A stretch of 27,825 bases of DNA from an uncultured Oscillospiraceae bacterium (GCA_910585265.1 CAJUCA010000041.1:1-27825), one strand, 5' to 3'. Positions 1-8,243 are shown, counted from the stretch's first letter. Notes: generated by a model not told the origin, from the sequence alone. Made by a program: numbers and translations.

Positions 1-4
1 GGAG

Positions 5-62
5 GCCCCCTCATCCGTCATCGCCTGCGGCGATGCCACCTTCCCCCCTGTGGGGAGAAGGC
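5..62 (+). repeat. 58-bp palindromic intergenic repeat, copy 1
   Basis: The copy contains the core CGCCTGCGGCGATGCC followed by a C-run/G-run hairpin. It matches 3917-3974 over the same length with few differences. Related inverted copies occur at 3845-3892 and 6119-6174. All lie in gene gaps, as expected of REP-like elements. Confidence 0.6.
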
Positions 63-404
63 ATGGCGATATGGGCCGCGCCCCGCGAAATCGGCGGTTC
101 CCCCACACGGCCCCCGAGCTTTAGACGCACCACTTAGGCGTCAACCGAGGGAACCGCCCACGCTCCAGTACCCGCACACAAGCGGCAGCACCAATGGGGG
201 AGAAGCCAGTCCAGATCCGCACAAGCCGGACCCATCTCAACCACGTATTCCAAGGAAGCAAAGGGGGGTACATAGGGGGGGAGGGGCCCCCGCAAAGCCG
301 TCCTTCAGGCTTTGTGGGGAGAGGAGGAGCAAGGGAGCGAACGCAGTTTTCGCCGCAGGCGGAAACGGAGTAAGCGGACTTTGCGACGACGAGCGCGCTC
401 TTTG

Positions 405-434
405 GTTACTTTCTCTCGCGCGAGAGAAAGTAAC
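405..434. repeat. Perfect 30-bp palindrome
   Basis: The left arm GTTACTTTCTCTCGC (405-419) is the exact reverse complement of 420-434, with no loop. It lies 44 bp beyond the yitT stop codon. It could be a cruciform or transcript-end hairpin or a mobile-repeat core; it has no T-tract of a classical terminator. Confidence 0.75.
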
Positions 435-477
435 GCCCCCCGCCGGAGGCGCGCCCCCCGAGGGGGGCCAGGGGGCC

Positions 478-1344
478 TCAAATATCATCCTTCTTATATT
501 CCTTGAAGCCCTCCCCCAGCACATCATGGGCGTCGCACACGATCAAAAAGGCGTTAGGGTCCGCCTCCTTCACCGCCGCCTTGATGGCGGTGATCTCCCG
601 CTGCTTGAAGGCGCACATCAGCACGTCCTTCTCCTTGCCCGTATAGGCCCCCTGGCCGTGGAGGATGGTCACCCCCCGGTCCAGCCCCCGGAAAATGGCC
701 TCCGAGATCTCCTGGTTCCGGTCGCTGATGATATAGGCCACCTTCGCCTTGTCCATGCCGTACAGCACCCCGTCCATGACAATGGAGGTGATATACAACG
801 CCACCAGCCCGTACAGGGCGGTTTTCAGCGCGCCGAATACCGCTGCCACCGCCAGGATCACCGCCAGATCGATGCCCATCAGCAGCTTGCCCATGGGCAG
901 CCACGCCAGCTTCAGCTTCAGCAGGCGGGCCAGCAGGTCGGTGCCGCCGGTGGTGGCCCCCTGCTGAAACACCAGCCCCAGGGACAGCCCCATGAGCACC
1001 CCGCCGAAGATGGTGGCCAGCATGGGGTCCATGGGCTGCCAGTCGTAGAGGGGGGTGAGCACGTCGATGAACACCGACGAGACGAACATGGCGTACAGCG
1101 ACGACACCAGCAGCCGCCCGCCGATGAGCTTCCACCCCAGCAGGAACAGGGGGGTGTTCAGCCCGATCACCGTCACGCCGATGGGCAGGGCGGGGATCAG
1201 GTAGTTGATGATCTGGGCCGCGCCGGTGACGCCGCCGAAGGCGATGCCGTTGGGGGCGTAGCACCACACGAAGCCCAGGGCGTAGGCGGCCGCGCCCAGG
1301 GTGATCACCAGAAAGGGGATCAGGGTCTTTTTCACAGTTGCCAT
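478..1344 (-). CDS. YitT family membrane protein with C-terminal DUF2179 domain
   Basis: The 288-residue product has an N-terminal half rich in hydrophobic segments (from about residue 9, then several helices to about residue 195), the YitT five-to-six-helix membrane region. The soluble C-terminal part (about 200-280) contains the DUF2179 signature around YIISDRNQEISEAI and GVTILHGQGAYTGKEKDVL. Length is normal for the family. Translation starts at ATG 1344 behind an AGAAGG ribosome site 7 bases upstream. The gene is last on a minus-strand run behind the parC-like gene, 200 bp away. YitT proteins are found throughout Firmicutes; substrate and function are not established, so none is assigned. 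Family assignment is secure. Confidence 0.9.
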   Translation of the reverse strand: MATVKKTLIPFLVITLGAAAYALGFVWCYAPNGIAFGGVTGAAQIINYLIPALPIGVTVIGLNTPLFLLGWKLIGGRLLVSSLYAMFVSSVFIDVLTPLYDWQPMDPMLATIFGGVLMGLSLGLVFQQGATTGGTDLLARLLKLKLAWLPMGKLLMGIDLAVILAVAAVFGALKTALYGLVALYITSIVMDGVLYGMDKAKVAYIISDRNQEISEAIFRGLDRGVTILHGQGAYTGKEKDVLMCAFKQREITAIKAAVKEADPNAFLIVCDAHDVLGEGFKEYKKDDI

Positions 1345-1544
1345 AGAGCGGCCTTCTTTCTCAATATCGCGGTCTTATCACGCTGTGCCTGTTCGCGACG
1401 CGGTTCTAAGATTCTCGCCTGTCGGCTCGGTCGTGCGGTGGACGTGTGCCACTGGCACACACCGCCCCTCCGACTCCGCAAGCTGTCCTGCGCCGCTTCC
1501 AGCGGCTCCGGCCAACTCGCTGCGCTCCGGTCTTAGCCCGCTGC
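1345..1544. repeat. GC-rich intergenic repeat with GTGTGCCA/TGGCACAC palindrome
   Basis: The gap between the parC-like stop and yitT start holds a perfect 8-bp-arm palindrome at 1444-1460 (GTGTGCCA, one base, TGGCACAC) and a GC-rich stretch with no convincing promoter. It looks like a decayed intergenic repeat. No gene is visible. Confidence 0.4.
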
Positions 1545-3809
1545 TCACAACGGCTCCGCGCTTATCATCATCTGCTCCTCCCCCCGGTCCTCCTCCTTGA
1601 GGAGTGCCCCGGCGGCGGGGAGGGAACGGGCCCGGTACCGGGCGGCGTTGACGATGTGGGTGGCGGACAGGGGCTTGGCCCACTCCACCTGGTGCTTGGC
1701 CTTCACCGCCATCACCCCCACCCCCTGGGTGTTTCGGGTGGTTTTCGGGGTGAGGGAGGCGGTGTGGAACACCACGCACCGCCCGTCGCTGGAGCCCACC
1801 GCCATCTCCTGATCCTCGGCCAGCAGGCAGGCGGACACCAGGGGGAACTTGTCGCAGTAGGCCCCGGTGAGCTTGCGCCGCCGGGTCTGGGTCCGGTAGG
1901 CGGACAGCTCCACCCGGGCGGCCTTGCCGTTGCCGAAGAAAAACAGCAGGTGGGCGGAGTAGTCCCCCGGGGGGCAGGCCCAGACGAATTTTTCCTCCGG
2001 CTCCATCCCCAGCCGGGTGGGGAGGTAGTCCCCCAGCAGGCTGGCCTTGGAGTCGTCGAAGTCGGACAGGCGGGTTTTGTAGCACTGCTGCTTGTCGGTG
2101 AACACCAGCAGCTCGTCCCCGTTGGCCCCCTCCCACTGGAGGCAGGGGCCGTCCCCCTCCTTGTACTTCTGCTCCCCGCTCATGCGCAGGGACTGGGGGG
2201 TGATCTTCTTGAAGTACCCCTCCCGGGAGATGAACACGTTCACCGGGTAGGCGGGTATGTCCGACCCGGCGGCGGCCTGGACCTCCGCCGCCTGCCGGTA
2301 CTCGTAGATGATCTCAGTGCGCCGGGGGGCGGCGTACTTCTTTTTGACGTTTTGCAGCTCCTCGGTGATGATCCGCTTGATCCGGTCTGGGGAGCTGATG
2401 ATCTCCTTCAGATCCGCGATCTCGTCCTCCAGGGAGGCGGTCTCCTCCGTCCGCTTCAGGATATATTCCTTGTTGATGTTCCGCAGGCGGATATCCGCCA
2501 CGTACTCCGCCTGGATCTGGTCGATGCCGAAGCCGATGATCAGGTTGGGCACCACCTCGGCCTCCTCCTCCGTCTCCCGGATGATGCGGATGGCCTTGTC
2601 GATGTCCAGCAGGATGCGCTTGAGGCCCTTGAGGAGGTGGAGCTTCTCCTCCTTCTTCTTGCAGACGAAATACGTGCGCCGGCGCACCCCGTCCATCCGC
2701 CACGCCGTCCACTCCTCCAGAATCTCCCCCACCCCCATCACCCGGGGCACCCCGGCGATGAGGATATTGAAGTTGCAGGAAAAGGTGTCCTGCAAGGGGG
2801 TGGACTGGAACAGCCGGGCCATGAGCATCGAAGGGTCGGCCCCCCGCTTCAGGTCGATGGCCAGCTTCAGGCCGTTGAGATCCGTCTCGTCCCGCATATC
2901 GGAGATCTCCTTGATCCGGCCCGCCTTCACCAGCTCCGCCACCTTGTCCAGGATGGCCTCCACAGTGGTGGAGTAGGGGATCTCATAGATCTCGATGACG
3001 TTATCCGCCTTGATGTGCCGCCACTTGGCCCGCAGGCGCACAGGGCCCCGGCCCGTGCGGTAGATCTCCGCCAGCGCGGCCCCGTCGTACAGCAGCTCCC
3101 CCCCGGTGGAGAAGTCGGGGGCCTTCAAAATGCCCAGCAGGTCCACGCCGGGGTCCCCCAGGTAGGCGATGGCGGCGTCGCACACCTCCCCCAAATTGAA
3201 GCCGCACAGGTTGGAGGCCATGCTGACGGCGATGCCCTGGTTGGCGGACACCAGCACGTTGGGGAAGGTGGTGGGCAGGAGGGTGGGCTCCGTCAGCTTG
3301 CCATCGTAGTTGGGCACGAAGTCCACCGCGTCCTGGTCGATGTCCCGGAACAGCTCCTGGCAGATGGGATCCAGCCGCACCTCGGTATACCGGGAGGCGG
3401 CCCAGGCCATGTCCCGGGAGTACACCTTGCCGAAGTTCCCCTTGGAGTCCACCAGCGGGTGGAGCAGGGCCCCGTAGCCCCGGCTGAGGCGGACCATGGT
3501 GTCGTAGATGGCCGCGTCGCCGTGGGGGTTGAGCTTCATGGTGGCCCCCACCACGTTGGCGGACTTGGTGCGGGAGCCGCCCAGCAGCTTCATCTGGTAC
3601 ATGGTATACAGCAGCTTCCGGTGGGAGGGCTTGAAGCCGTCGATCTCCGGGATGGCCCGGGAGACAATGACGGACATGGCGTAGGGCATATAGTTCAGCT
3701 CCAGCGTCTCGGTGATGGGCTGCTCCAGCACCTGGGCCCGCAGGCCCATGACGTTGGGGTTTTCCACCTTCTTGGGGCCCTTCTGCTCCGGGGGTTTCTT
3801 CTTAGCCAA
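1545..3809 (-). CDS. parC: Type IIA DNA topoisomerase subunit A, ParC/GyrA-like
   Basis: This is the DNA-cleaving subunit of a type IIA topoisomerase. The breakage-reunion domain occupies roughly residues 35-480: NYMPYAMSVIVSRAIPEIDG, the HGDAAIYDTMVRL helix, and AASRYTEV with the catalytic tyrosine at about residue 141. Coiled-coil and degenerate beta-pinwheel parts follow. At about 754 residues it is slightly short for GyrA. I chose TTG at 3809, which has AAGGA eight bases upstream; TTG at 3818 would nearly overlap that site. Its partner, the ParE-like subunit, lies upstream on the same strand but is separated by a secreted-protein gene. The residue equivalent to E. coli GyrA Ser83 is alanine. 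Many clostridia carry such a pair in addition to true gyrase; whether it acts as a decatenase here is inference. Confidence 0.88.
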   Translation of the reverse strand: MAKKKPPEQKGPKKVENPNVMGLRAQVLEQPITETLELNYMPYAMSVIVSRAIPEIDGFKPSHRKLLYTMYQMKLLGGSRTKSANVVGATMKLNPHGDAAIYDTMVRLSRGYGALLHPLVDSKGNFGKVYSRDMAWAASRYTEVRLDPICQELFRDIDQDAVDFVPNYDGKLTEPTLLPTTFPNVLVSANQGIAVSMASNLCGFNLGEVCDAAIAYLGDPGVDLLGILKAPDFSTGGELLYDGAALAEIYRTGRGPVRLRAKWRHIKADNVIEIYEIPYSTTVEAILDKVAELVKAGRIKEISDMRDETDLNGLKLAIDLKRGADPSMLMARLFQSTPLQDTFSCNFNILIAGVPRVMGVGEILEEWTAWRMDGVRRRTYFVCKKKEEKLHLLKGLKRILLDIDKAIRIIRETEEEAEVVPNLIIGFGIDQIQAEYVADIRLRNINKEYILKRTEETASLEDEIADLKEIISSPDRIKRIITEELQNVKKKYAAPRRTEIIYEYRQAAEVQAAAGSDIPAYPVNVFISREGYFKKITPQSLRMSGEQKYKEGDGPCLQWEGANGDELLVFTDKQQCYKTRLSDFDDSKASLLGDYLPTRLGMEPEEKFVWACPPGDYSAHLLFFFGNGKAARVELSAYRTQTRRRKLTGAYCDKFPLVSACLLAEDQEMAVGSSDGRCVVFHTASLTPKTTRNTQGVGVMAVKAKHQVEWAKPLSATHIVNAARYRARSLPAAGALLKEEDRGEEQMMISAEPL

Positions 3810-3986
3810 ACGAATCAATCCTTATTTCAGTTTACGGGGTGGTTCCCCCTTCCAGGGGGAGGGGTGCCCCCGCAGGGGGCGGATGAGGGTGCGTACAGGG
3901 GGTGCTCGTAACGCCCGCCCCCTCACCCGTCGCCGCCTGCGGCGATGCCGCCCTCCCCCCTATGGGGGGAGGGCTTTGGCCCGCTG
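3810..3986. repeat. Two facing copies of the palindromic intergenic repeat
   Basis: The gap between the parC-like start and the stalk-domain gene contains copies in opposite orientation: about 3845-3892 (minus) and 3917-3974 (plus). The plus copy matches the one at 5-62. The pair could fold into a long hairpin. No promoter for the parC-like gene was recognised, so it may depend on readthrough or a promoter hidden in the repeat. Confidence 0.55.
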
Positions 3987-5723
3987 TCAGGGGTTGAGCA
4001 GCTCTGCGGGGTCCACCACGATGGCACCCTCCGGGGGCTGGTCCTGGGGCTTCCCGCTGGTGGTGCTCCAGGTCTGGGTGAGGGTCAGCCTGCCCTCGCC
4101 GATATTGGCGATGTGCAGGGTCATGCTGATGGCGGCATTGCCGCTGTCCTGCTTCACGTCCATGGTGAGCTTGAGGCCGGGCACGCCGTCCAGGGCCGCG
4201 GTCTGCATGGCGCAGGCCATGGTGACGCCGCCCTTGCTGTCCACCTTCATGGTGATGCTGAACTCCTGGAAGGCGGCCTTGGCCTCCGCCAGGTCCGCCT
4301 CGGTCAGGCCCATGTCCTTGTACAGCGCGAGCAGGTCGTCCAGGCCGATGGTGCGGGTGGACACGCCGCCAGAGGTGGTGAACTTGTCGTCGCCGTACAG
4401 CTCATACAGCAGCTGCGCCGCCGGGGACACCGCAGTGGGGAGGCTCTCCACGGAATCCACGTCGATCATGGCGGCCAGGACGGAGCCCATGGTGGCGTCC
4501 CCGGTCTGGGCAAAGGCCAGCTGGCCCCACTCCGCCCCCAGATCCAGGCCCAGCCAAACGTTTTTCTCCCCCGCCGCCTCGTCCAGCGCGGCGGCGTGGA
4601 GCCAGCCCAGGCCCTTTTCGGTGACGATGAACTCCAGGTCCTCCAGGATGTCCAGGAGGGTGTGGAACAGCTCGGTGTCCTCGGGGGTGCTGTACCCGCC
4701 GAGCATCAGCTTCTCCAGGCCCGCCCGGGCGTTGTCGGACAGCTTCAGGGACAGCTTGGCGTTGGCGGCCTCGCTGTTGAGGATCTGGCTGGCGGAGAGG
4801 TCGGCCTTGTAGGTCTGGTTGCCGTTGAGGGTGTCGAAGGCGGTGACGGTCAGGTTCCCCTTCACGTCGGCCTTGTAGTTTTTGCCCTCCTCCATGGTCA
4901 GGCCCCGGTTGGCCTGCACCCGGTTCATAATGGTGAAGTGTTCGTCATACCGGGCGGCCAGCTCATCCCGGTCCAGCAGCACGGCGGTCTGGAACTGCCC
5001 GTCCCAGCCCACCTCATAGCCCAGGATCTCGCCCAGGAAGCGCACGGGCACATAGGTGCGGCCCCCCTTGATGTAGGGCGCGCAGTCCATTTCAATGGTC
5101 TCGTCGGGCTCACCGGTGTCGGTGCCCCGGGTATGCCTTACTGCGGTGGTGCCGCCAATGGTGAAGTTGATGGTATACTTGTCGATGAAAAGCCGCACTT
5201 CGTTTTTCTGGCCTGCATACTCATAATCCACCTCGCCGCCCAGGGCCTCCACAATGGCCCGGACGGGCACCATAGTGCGGCCCCCCGTCACCTCGGGCAC
5301 GGCGTCGGGGAACTTGACGTATTCCCCGTTGACCATCACGCCGATCTGTCCGGGCACGCCGCCCAGGGCGGTCTTGATGGCGTCCACCCAGCTGCGCTCC
5401 TCCTCCGCCTCCAGCAGGGCGGATACCTGCCACAGCACCATCTCGTCCAGGAACTCCTCCTCGGTCATCTCAAAGTACGCCATGTACTCCTCCGGGGACA
5501 TGGATCCGGCGACCTCCCGGGCGAAGAAGTCGTAGGCACTGGCCCGGAGCTGCTCCTCCAGGCCGGGGTGGGCGTCCAGGTAGGCCTGCTCCGCCGTGTA
5601 CCAGCTGAAGTCCCCATCCGGCGCGCCGCTGATGGGGACGGCGTCCTCCGGGGCCGCCATCGCCGGGACCGCCAGGGTCAGGGCCATGGCCGCCGACAGC
5701 AGGAATGCCAACAGTTTTTTCAT
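3987..5723 (-). CDS. Secreted protein with copper-amine-oxidase N-terminal (stalk) domain
   Basis: The 578-residue protein starts with a clear Sec signal peptide (MKKLLAFLLSAAMALTLAVPAMA, residues 1-23, probable cleavage after AMA). Residues 127-251 form the stalk-type domain: VMVNGEYVKF, GGRTMVPVRAIVEALGGEV, KGGRTYVPVRFLGEILGYEV. The rest resembles no enzyme I know; it has beta-rich repeats such as LTVTAFDTLNGNQTYKADL and ends in a proline-rich tail, with no sortase motif or membrane anchor. Start: ATG 5723 with AAAGGAGG directly upstream; the reading frame is open 57 codons further, but that part lies in repeat DNA. These proteins lack the oxidase catalytic domain and are usually cell-surface proteins of unknown function. 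It sits between the parE- and parC-like genes. Confidence 0.85.
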   Translation of the reverse strand: MKKLLAFLLSAAMALTLAVPAMAAPEDAVPISGAPDGDFSWYTAEQAYLDAHPGLEEQLRASAYDFFAREVAGSMSPEEYMAYFEMTEEEFLDEMVLWQVSALLEAEEERSWVDAIKTALGGVPGQIGVMVNGEYVKFPDAVPEVTGGRTMVPVRAIVEALGGEVDYEYAGQKNEVRLFIDKYTINFTIGGTTAVRHTRGTDTGEPDETIEMDCAPYIKGGRTYVPVRFLGEILGYEVGWDGQFQTAVLLDRDELAARYDEHFTIMNRVQANRGLTMEEGKNYKADVKGNLTVTAFDTLNGNQTYKADLSASQILNSEAANAKLSLKLSDNARAGLEKLMLGGYSTPEDTELFHTLLDILEDLEFIVTEKGLGWLHAAALDEAAGEKNVWLGLDLGAEWGQLAFAQTGDATMGSVLAAMIDVDSVESLPTAVSPAAQLLYELYGDDKFTTSGGVSTRTIGLDDLLALYKDMGLTEADLAEAKAAFQEFSITMKVDSKGGVTMACAMQTAALDGVPGLKLTMDVKQDSGNAAISMTLHIANIGEGRLTLTQTWSTTSGKPQDQPPEGAIVVDPAELLNP

Positions 5724-5791
5724 TTTGCTTCCTCCTTTTTGTGTGTGGTGGGTGCTATCGTTACGCCGCGCCTGCGGCGTGGGGGACGTTA

Positions 5792-5952
5792 AGAACCTGT
5801 ATTCACAGCCGAGGATGCCGGCTGGCCGAGGGATTTTTCCGTCAGGCAAGGCGAATTTTCGCCGGAATACTTTGTGTATTGCAAGAAAATTCAACGCGGC
5901 ATGGCGAAAAAAGACCCGGCCAGACGGCGTTTGAGGTTGTGAATACAGGTTC
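5792..5952 (+). mobile_element. 161-bp MITE-like element, type A, copy 1 (intact)
   Basis: The element begins AGAACCTGTATTCA and ends with its exact inverse, TGAATACAGGTTC(T), a 14-bp terminal inverted repeat. The dinucleotide TA lies on both sides (5790-5791 and 5953-5954), compatible with a 2-bp target duplication. It has no coding capacity, so it would need a transposase supplied elsewhere. A second copy, interrupted by a type B element, lies at 14063-14386. Confidence 0.7.
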
Positions 5953-5954
5953 TA

Positions 5955-6115
5955 AGAAGCTGTACCAATAGCCGAAGTATTCAGATTCGCGAGTCAGAAT
6001 TGCCGGTGGCAAGGCGAAAAATCGCGGGAATACTTTGTGTATTTCAAGATTTTTCAACGCAGCCAGCGGCAATTCTGGCCGTTAAGCTGGGTGCTGAGGC
6101 GATTGGTACAGCTTC
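5955..6115 (+). mobile_element. 161-bp MITE-like element, type B, copy 1
   Basis: The terminal inverted repeats are AGAAGCTGTACCAAT at the left and ATTGGTACAGCTTC at the right. The element has the same length and orientation as type A and shares the start pattern AGAAxCTGTA and an internal AGCCGAAG. It directly abuts type A. It is almost identical to 14213-14373. Confidence 0.7.
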
Positions 6116-6118
6116 CAA

Positions 6119-6174
6119 GCCTTCCCCCTCCAAGGGGGAAGGTGGCACGGCGAAGCCGTGACGGATGAGGGTGC
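6119..6174 (-). repeat. Palindromic intergenic repeat, inverted copy
   Basis: A C-run/G-run hairpin (CCTTCCCCC...GGGGGAAGG) is followed by CACGGCGAAGCCGTG and GGATGAGGGTGC. Read on the minus strand it resembles the copies at 5-62 and 3917-3974. It lies just downstream of the parE-like stop codon. Confidence 0.5.
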
Positions 6175-6227
6175 CCATAGGGGCCGCGCCCGTGTTCCAA
6201 ATCGGGCAAAGGCTTACGAGGCGGAAA

Positions 6228-8216
6228 TCAGGAGATATCCGCCAGCTCCAGATACTGGTAGCCCGTCTCGGCGATGTGGTCCTTCCGGCCCTGCAAATCG
6301 CTGCCCAGGAACATCTCGAAGATCCGGGCGGTGCGCTGGGCGTCCTCGGGCATTACCTTGATGAGCCGCCGGGTGTCCGGGCTCATGGTGGTGAGCCACA
6401 TCATGTCCGGTTCGTTTTCGCCCAGGCCCTTGGAACGCTGCACGTCGAACTTCTTCCCCGCCAGGGAGGACACGATCTCGTCCCGCTCCTTGTCGGAGTA
6501 GGCGAACCAGGTTTTCTCCTTGCAGGTGATCTCGTACAGGGGGGACTCGGCGATATAGACATACCCCTCCTGGATCAGGGTGGGGGTGAGGCGGTAGAGC
6601 ATGGCCAGCAGGAGGGTGCGGATCTGGAAGCCGTCCTCGTCGCCGTCGGTGCAGATGACGATCTTGTTCCACCGCAGCAGGTCCAGGTCGAAGGCGTTGA
6701 GATCCTTCACGTGCTTGTCCTTGACCTCCACCCCGCAGCCCATCACCTTCAGGAGGTCGGTGATGATCTCGCTTTTGAAGATGCGGGCATAGTCCGCCTT
6801 GAGGCAGTTCAGAATCTTCCCCCGGATGGGCATGACGGCCTGGAAGTCGCTGTCCCGGGCCAGCTTCACGCTGCCCAGGGCGGAGTCGCCCTCCACGATG
6901 TAGAGCTCCCGGCGGTCCACGTCCTTTGTCCGGCAGTCCACGAACTTCTGCACCCGGTTGGAGATGTCCACCGAGCCGGACAGCTTCTTTTTGATGCCCA
7001 GGCGGGTTTTTTCCGCCGTCTCCCGGGACCGCTTGTTCACCAGCACCTGTCCGGCGATCTTCTCCGCGTCCAGGGGGTTTTCGATGAAGTAGACCTCCAG
7101 CTGGGAGCGGAGGAAGTCGGTCATGGCCTCCTGGACGAAGCGGTTGGTGATGGACTTCTTGGTCTGGTTCTCATAGCTGGTCTGGGTGGAGAAGTTGCTG
7201 GACACCAGCACCAGGGCGTCCTGGATGTCGTTGAAGGTGATTTTGGCCTCGTTTTTCTGGTACTTGCCGTTCTGCTTCAGCCAGCCGTCGATGGCGGACA
7301 CGAAGGCCAGCCGCATGGCCTTTTCCGGGGAGCCGCCGTGCTCCAGCCAGGAGGAGTTGTGGTAGTGCTCCACCACCTGCACCCGGTTGGAGAAGCAGAA
7401 GGACACGGACAGCTTCACCTTGTAATCGGACTTGTCGTCCCGGTCCCGGCCCCTGCGCTCCGACTGCCAGAACACCGGGGCGGTGAGGGAGTCCTCCCCC
7501 GCCAGCTCGGCGACGTAGTCCGGCAGGCCGTTGTCATAGCGGAAGTCGGTGGTCTCAAACCGCCCGCCCGCCTGGTTCCGGAAGCGGAAGGTCACCCCGG
7601 CGTTCACCACCGCCTGCCGCTTCATCACGTCGGTGTAGTAGTCCGCCGGTATGTCGATGTCGGTGAACACCTCCAGATCGGGCTTCCAGCGGAATTTGGA
7701 GCCGGTCTTTTTCCGGTCGGCAGGCTCCTTGTTCATCTCGCCCACGATCTGGCCCTTCTCGAAGTGGAGGGTGTACTTGAACCCGTCCCGGTAGATCACC
7801 GCGTCAAAATACTCGCTGGCGTACTGGGTGGCGCAGGAGCCCAGGCCGTTCAGGCCCAGGGAGTACTCGTAGTTGTCCCCGCCGTCCTCCTTGTACTTGC
7901 CCCCGGCGTACAGCTCGCAGAACACCAGCTCCCAGTTCCAGCGGCCCTCGGCCTCGTTCCAGTCCACCGGACAGCCCCGGCCGAAGTCCTCCACCTCGAT
8001 GGATTTGTCCTCGTACCGGGTGACGGTGATGAGATCGCCGTGGCCCTCCCTGGCCTCGTCGATGGCGTTGGAGAGGATCTCAAAGACGGCGTGCTCACAG
8101 CCCTCCAGCCCGTCGGAGCCGAAGATGACGCCGGGACGCTTGCGTACCCGGTCGGCCCCCTTGAGGGCGGAGATGGAGTCGTTGCCGTACTGCTGCTTTG
8201 GTGTGGATTTCGCCAT
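6228..8216 (-). CDS. parE: Type IIA DNA topoisomerase subunit B, ParE/GyrB-like
   Basis: This is the ATPase subunit of the topoisomerase pair, 662 residues. The GHKL ATPase part includes VFEILSNAIDEA (general base Glu46, Mg-binding Asn50), DFGRGCPVD near 77-85 and the glycine-rich GLNGLGSC loop. The transducer domain follows. The Toprim region has YIVEGDSALGSVKLARD and the acidic motif CTDGDEDGFQIRTLL, then GLGENEPDMMW. The acidic motif differs from the canonical TDADVDG of GyrB, as in divergent ParE-like paralogues. The start is ATG 8216. It is first in a minus-strand run behind a near-consensus promoter (8308-8337) and structured leader. The ParC-like partner is 2.4 kb downstream, past an intervening gene. 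Confidence 0.9.
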   Translation of the reverse strand: MAKSTPKQQYGNDSISALKGADRVRKRPGVIFGSDGLEGCEHAVFEILSNAIDEAREGHGDLITVTRYEDKSIEVEDFGRGCPVDWNEAEGRWNWELVFCELYAGGKYKEDGGDNYEYSLGLNGLGSCATQYASEYFDAVIYRDGFKYTLHFEKGQIVGEMNKEPADRKKTGSKFRWKPDLEVFTDIDIPADYYTDVMKRQAVVNAGVTFRFRNQAGGRFETTDFRYDNGLPDYVAELAGEDSLTAPVFWQSERRGRDRDDKSDYKVKLSVSFCFSNRVQVVEHYHNSSWLEHGGSPEKAMRLAFVSAIDGWLKQNGKYQKNEAKITFNDIQDALVLVSSNFSTQTSYENQTKKSITNRFVQEAMTDFLRSQLEVYFIENPLDAEKIAGQVLVNKRSRETAEKTRLGIKKKLSGSVDISNRVQKFVDCRTKDVDRRELYIVEGDSALGSVKLARDSDFQAVMPIRGKILNCLKADYARIFKSEIITDLLKVMGCGVEVKDKHVKDLNAFDLDLLRWNKIVICTDGDEDGFQIRTLLLAMLYRLTPTLIQEGYVYIAESPLYEITCKEKTWFAYSDKERDEIVSSLAGKKFDVQRSKGLGENEPDMMWLTTMSPDTRRLIKVMPEDAQRTARIFEMFLGSDLQGRKDHIAETGYQYLELADIS

Positions 8217-8243
8217 GTCTGCACCTGCCTAACGTGATAGTAG

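Larger units (their letters stand above)
1..477. repeat. Repeat-rich intergenic region without a credible gene
   Basis: No ORF here looks like a protein; the short ones are arginine/proline-rich by-products of GC-rich repeats. Three structures are visible: a 58-bp palindromic repeat at 5-62 that recurs at 3917-3974; a long inverted repeat pairing 93-102 (GGCGGTTCCC) with 149-158 (GGGAACCGCC) and enclosing a second hairpin (GACGC at 124-128 with GCGTC); and a perfect 30-bp palindrome at 405-434. The gap lies downstream of the yitT stop codon, so the GC-rich inverted repeats at about 405-470 may also end that transcript, although no T-run is present. Confidence 0.6.
5724..6227. repeat. Repeat array between secreted-protein gene and parE-like gene
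   Basis: This 504-bp gap has no credible gene. It contains a short GC hairpin (about 5764-5780), two abutting 161-bp elements (5792-5952 and 5955-6115) and a palindromic repeat at 6119-6174. Short ORFs on both strands across it are translations of the repeats and reappear in the second copy at 14063-14386. Confidence 0.7.

Noticed and set aside
1446..3911. Long plus-strand open frame (821 codons) opposite the parC-like gene
   Set aside because: It is the antisense frame of a high-GC gene: extremely rich in Gly, Leu, Val, His and Pro, no domain, and the minus frame has all topoisomerase motifs.
5842..6072. Small minus-strand ORF (MPLAALKNLEIHKVF...) seen here and again at 14061-14330
   Set aside because: Its recurrence comes from the 161-bp elements; it crosses element boundaries, has no ribosome site and differs at the ends.
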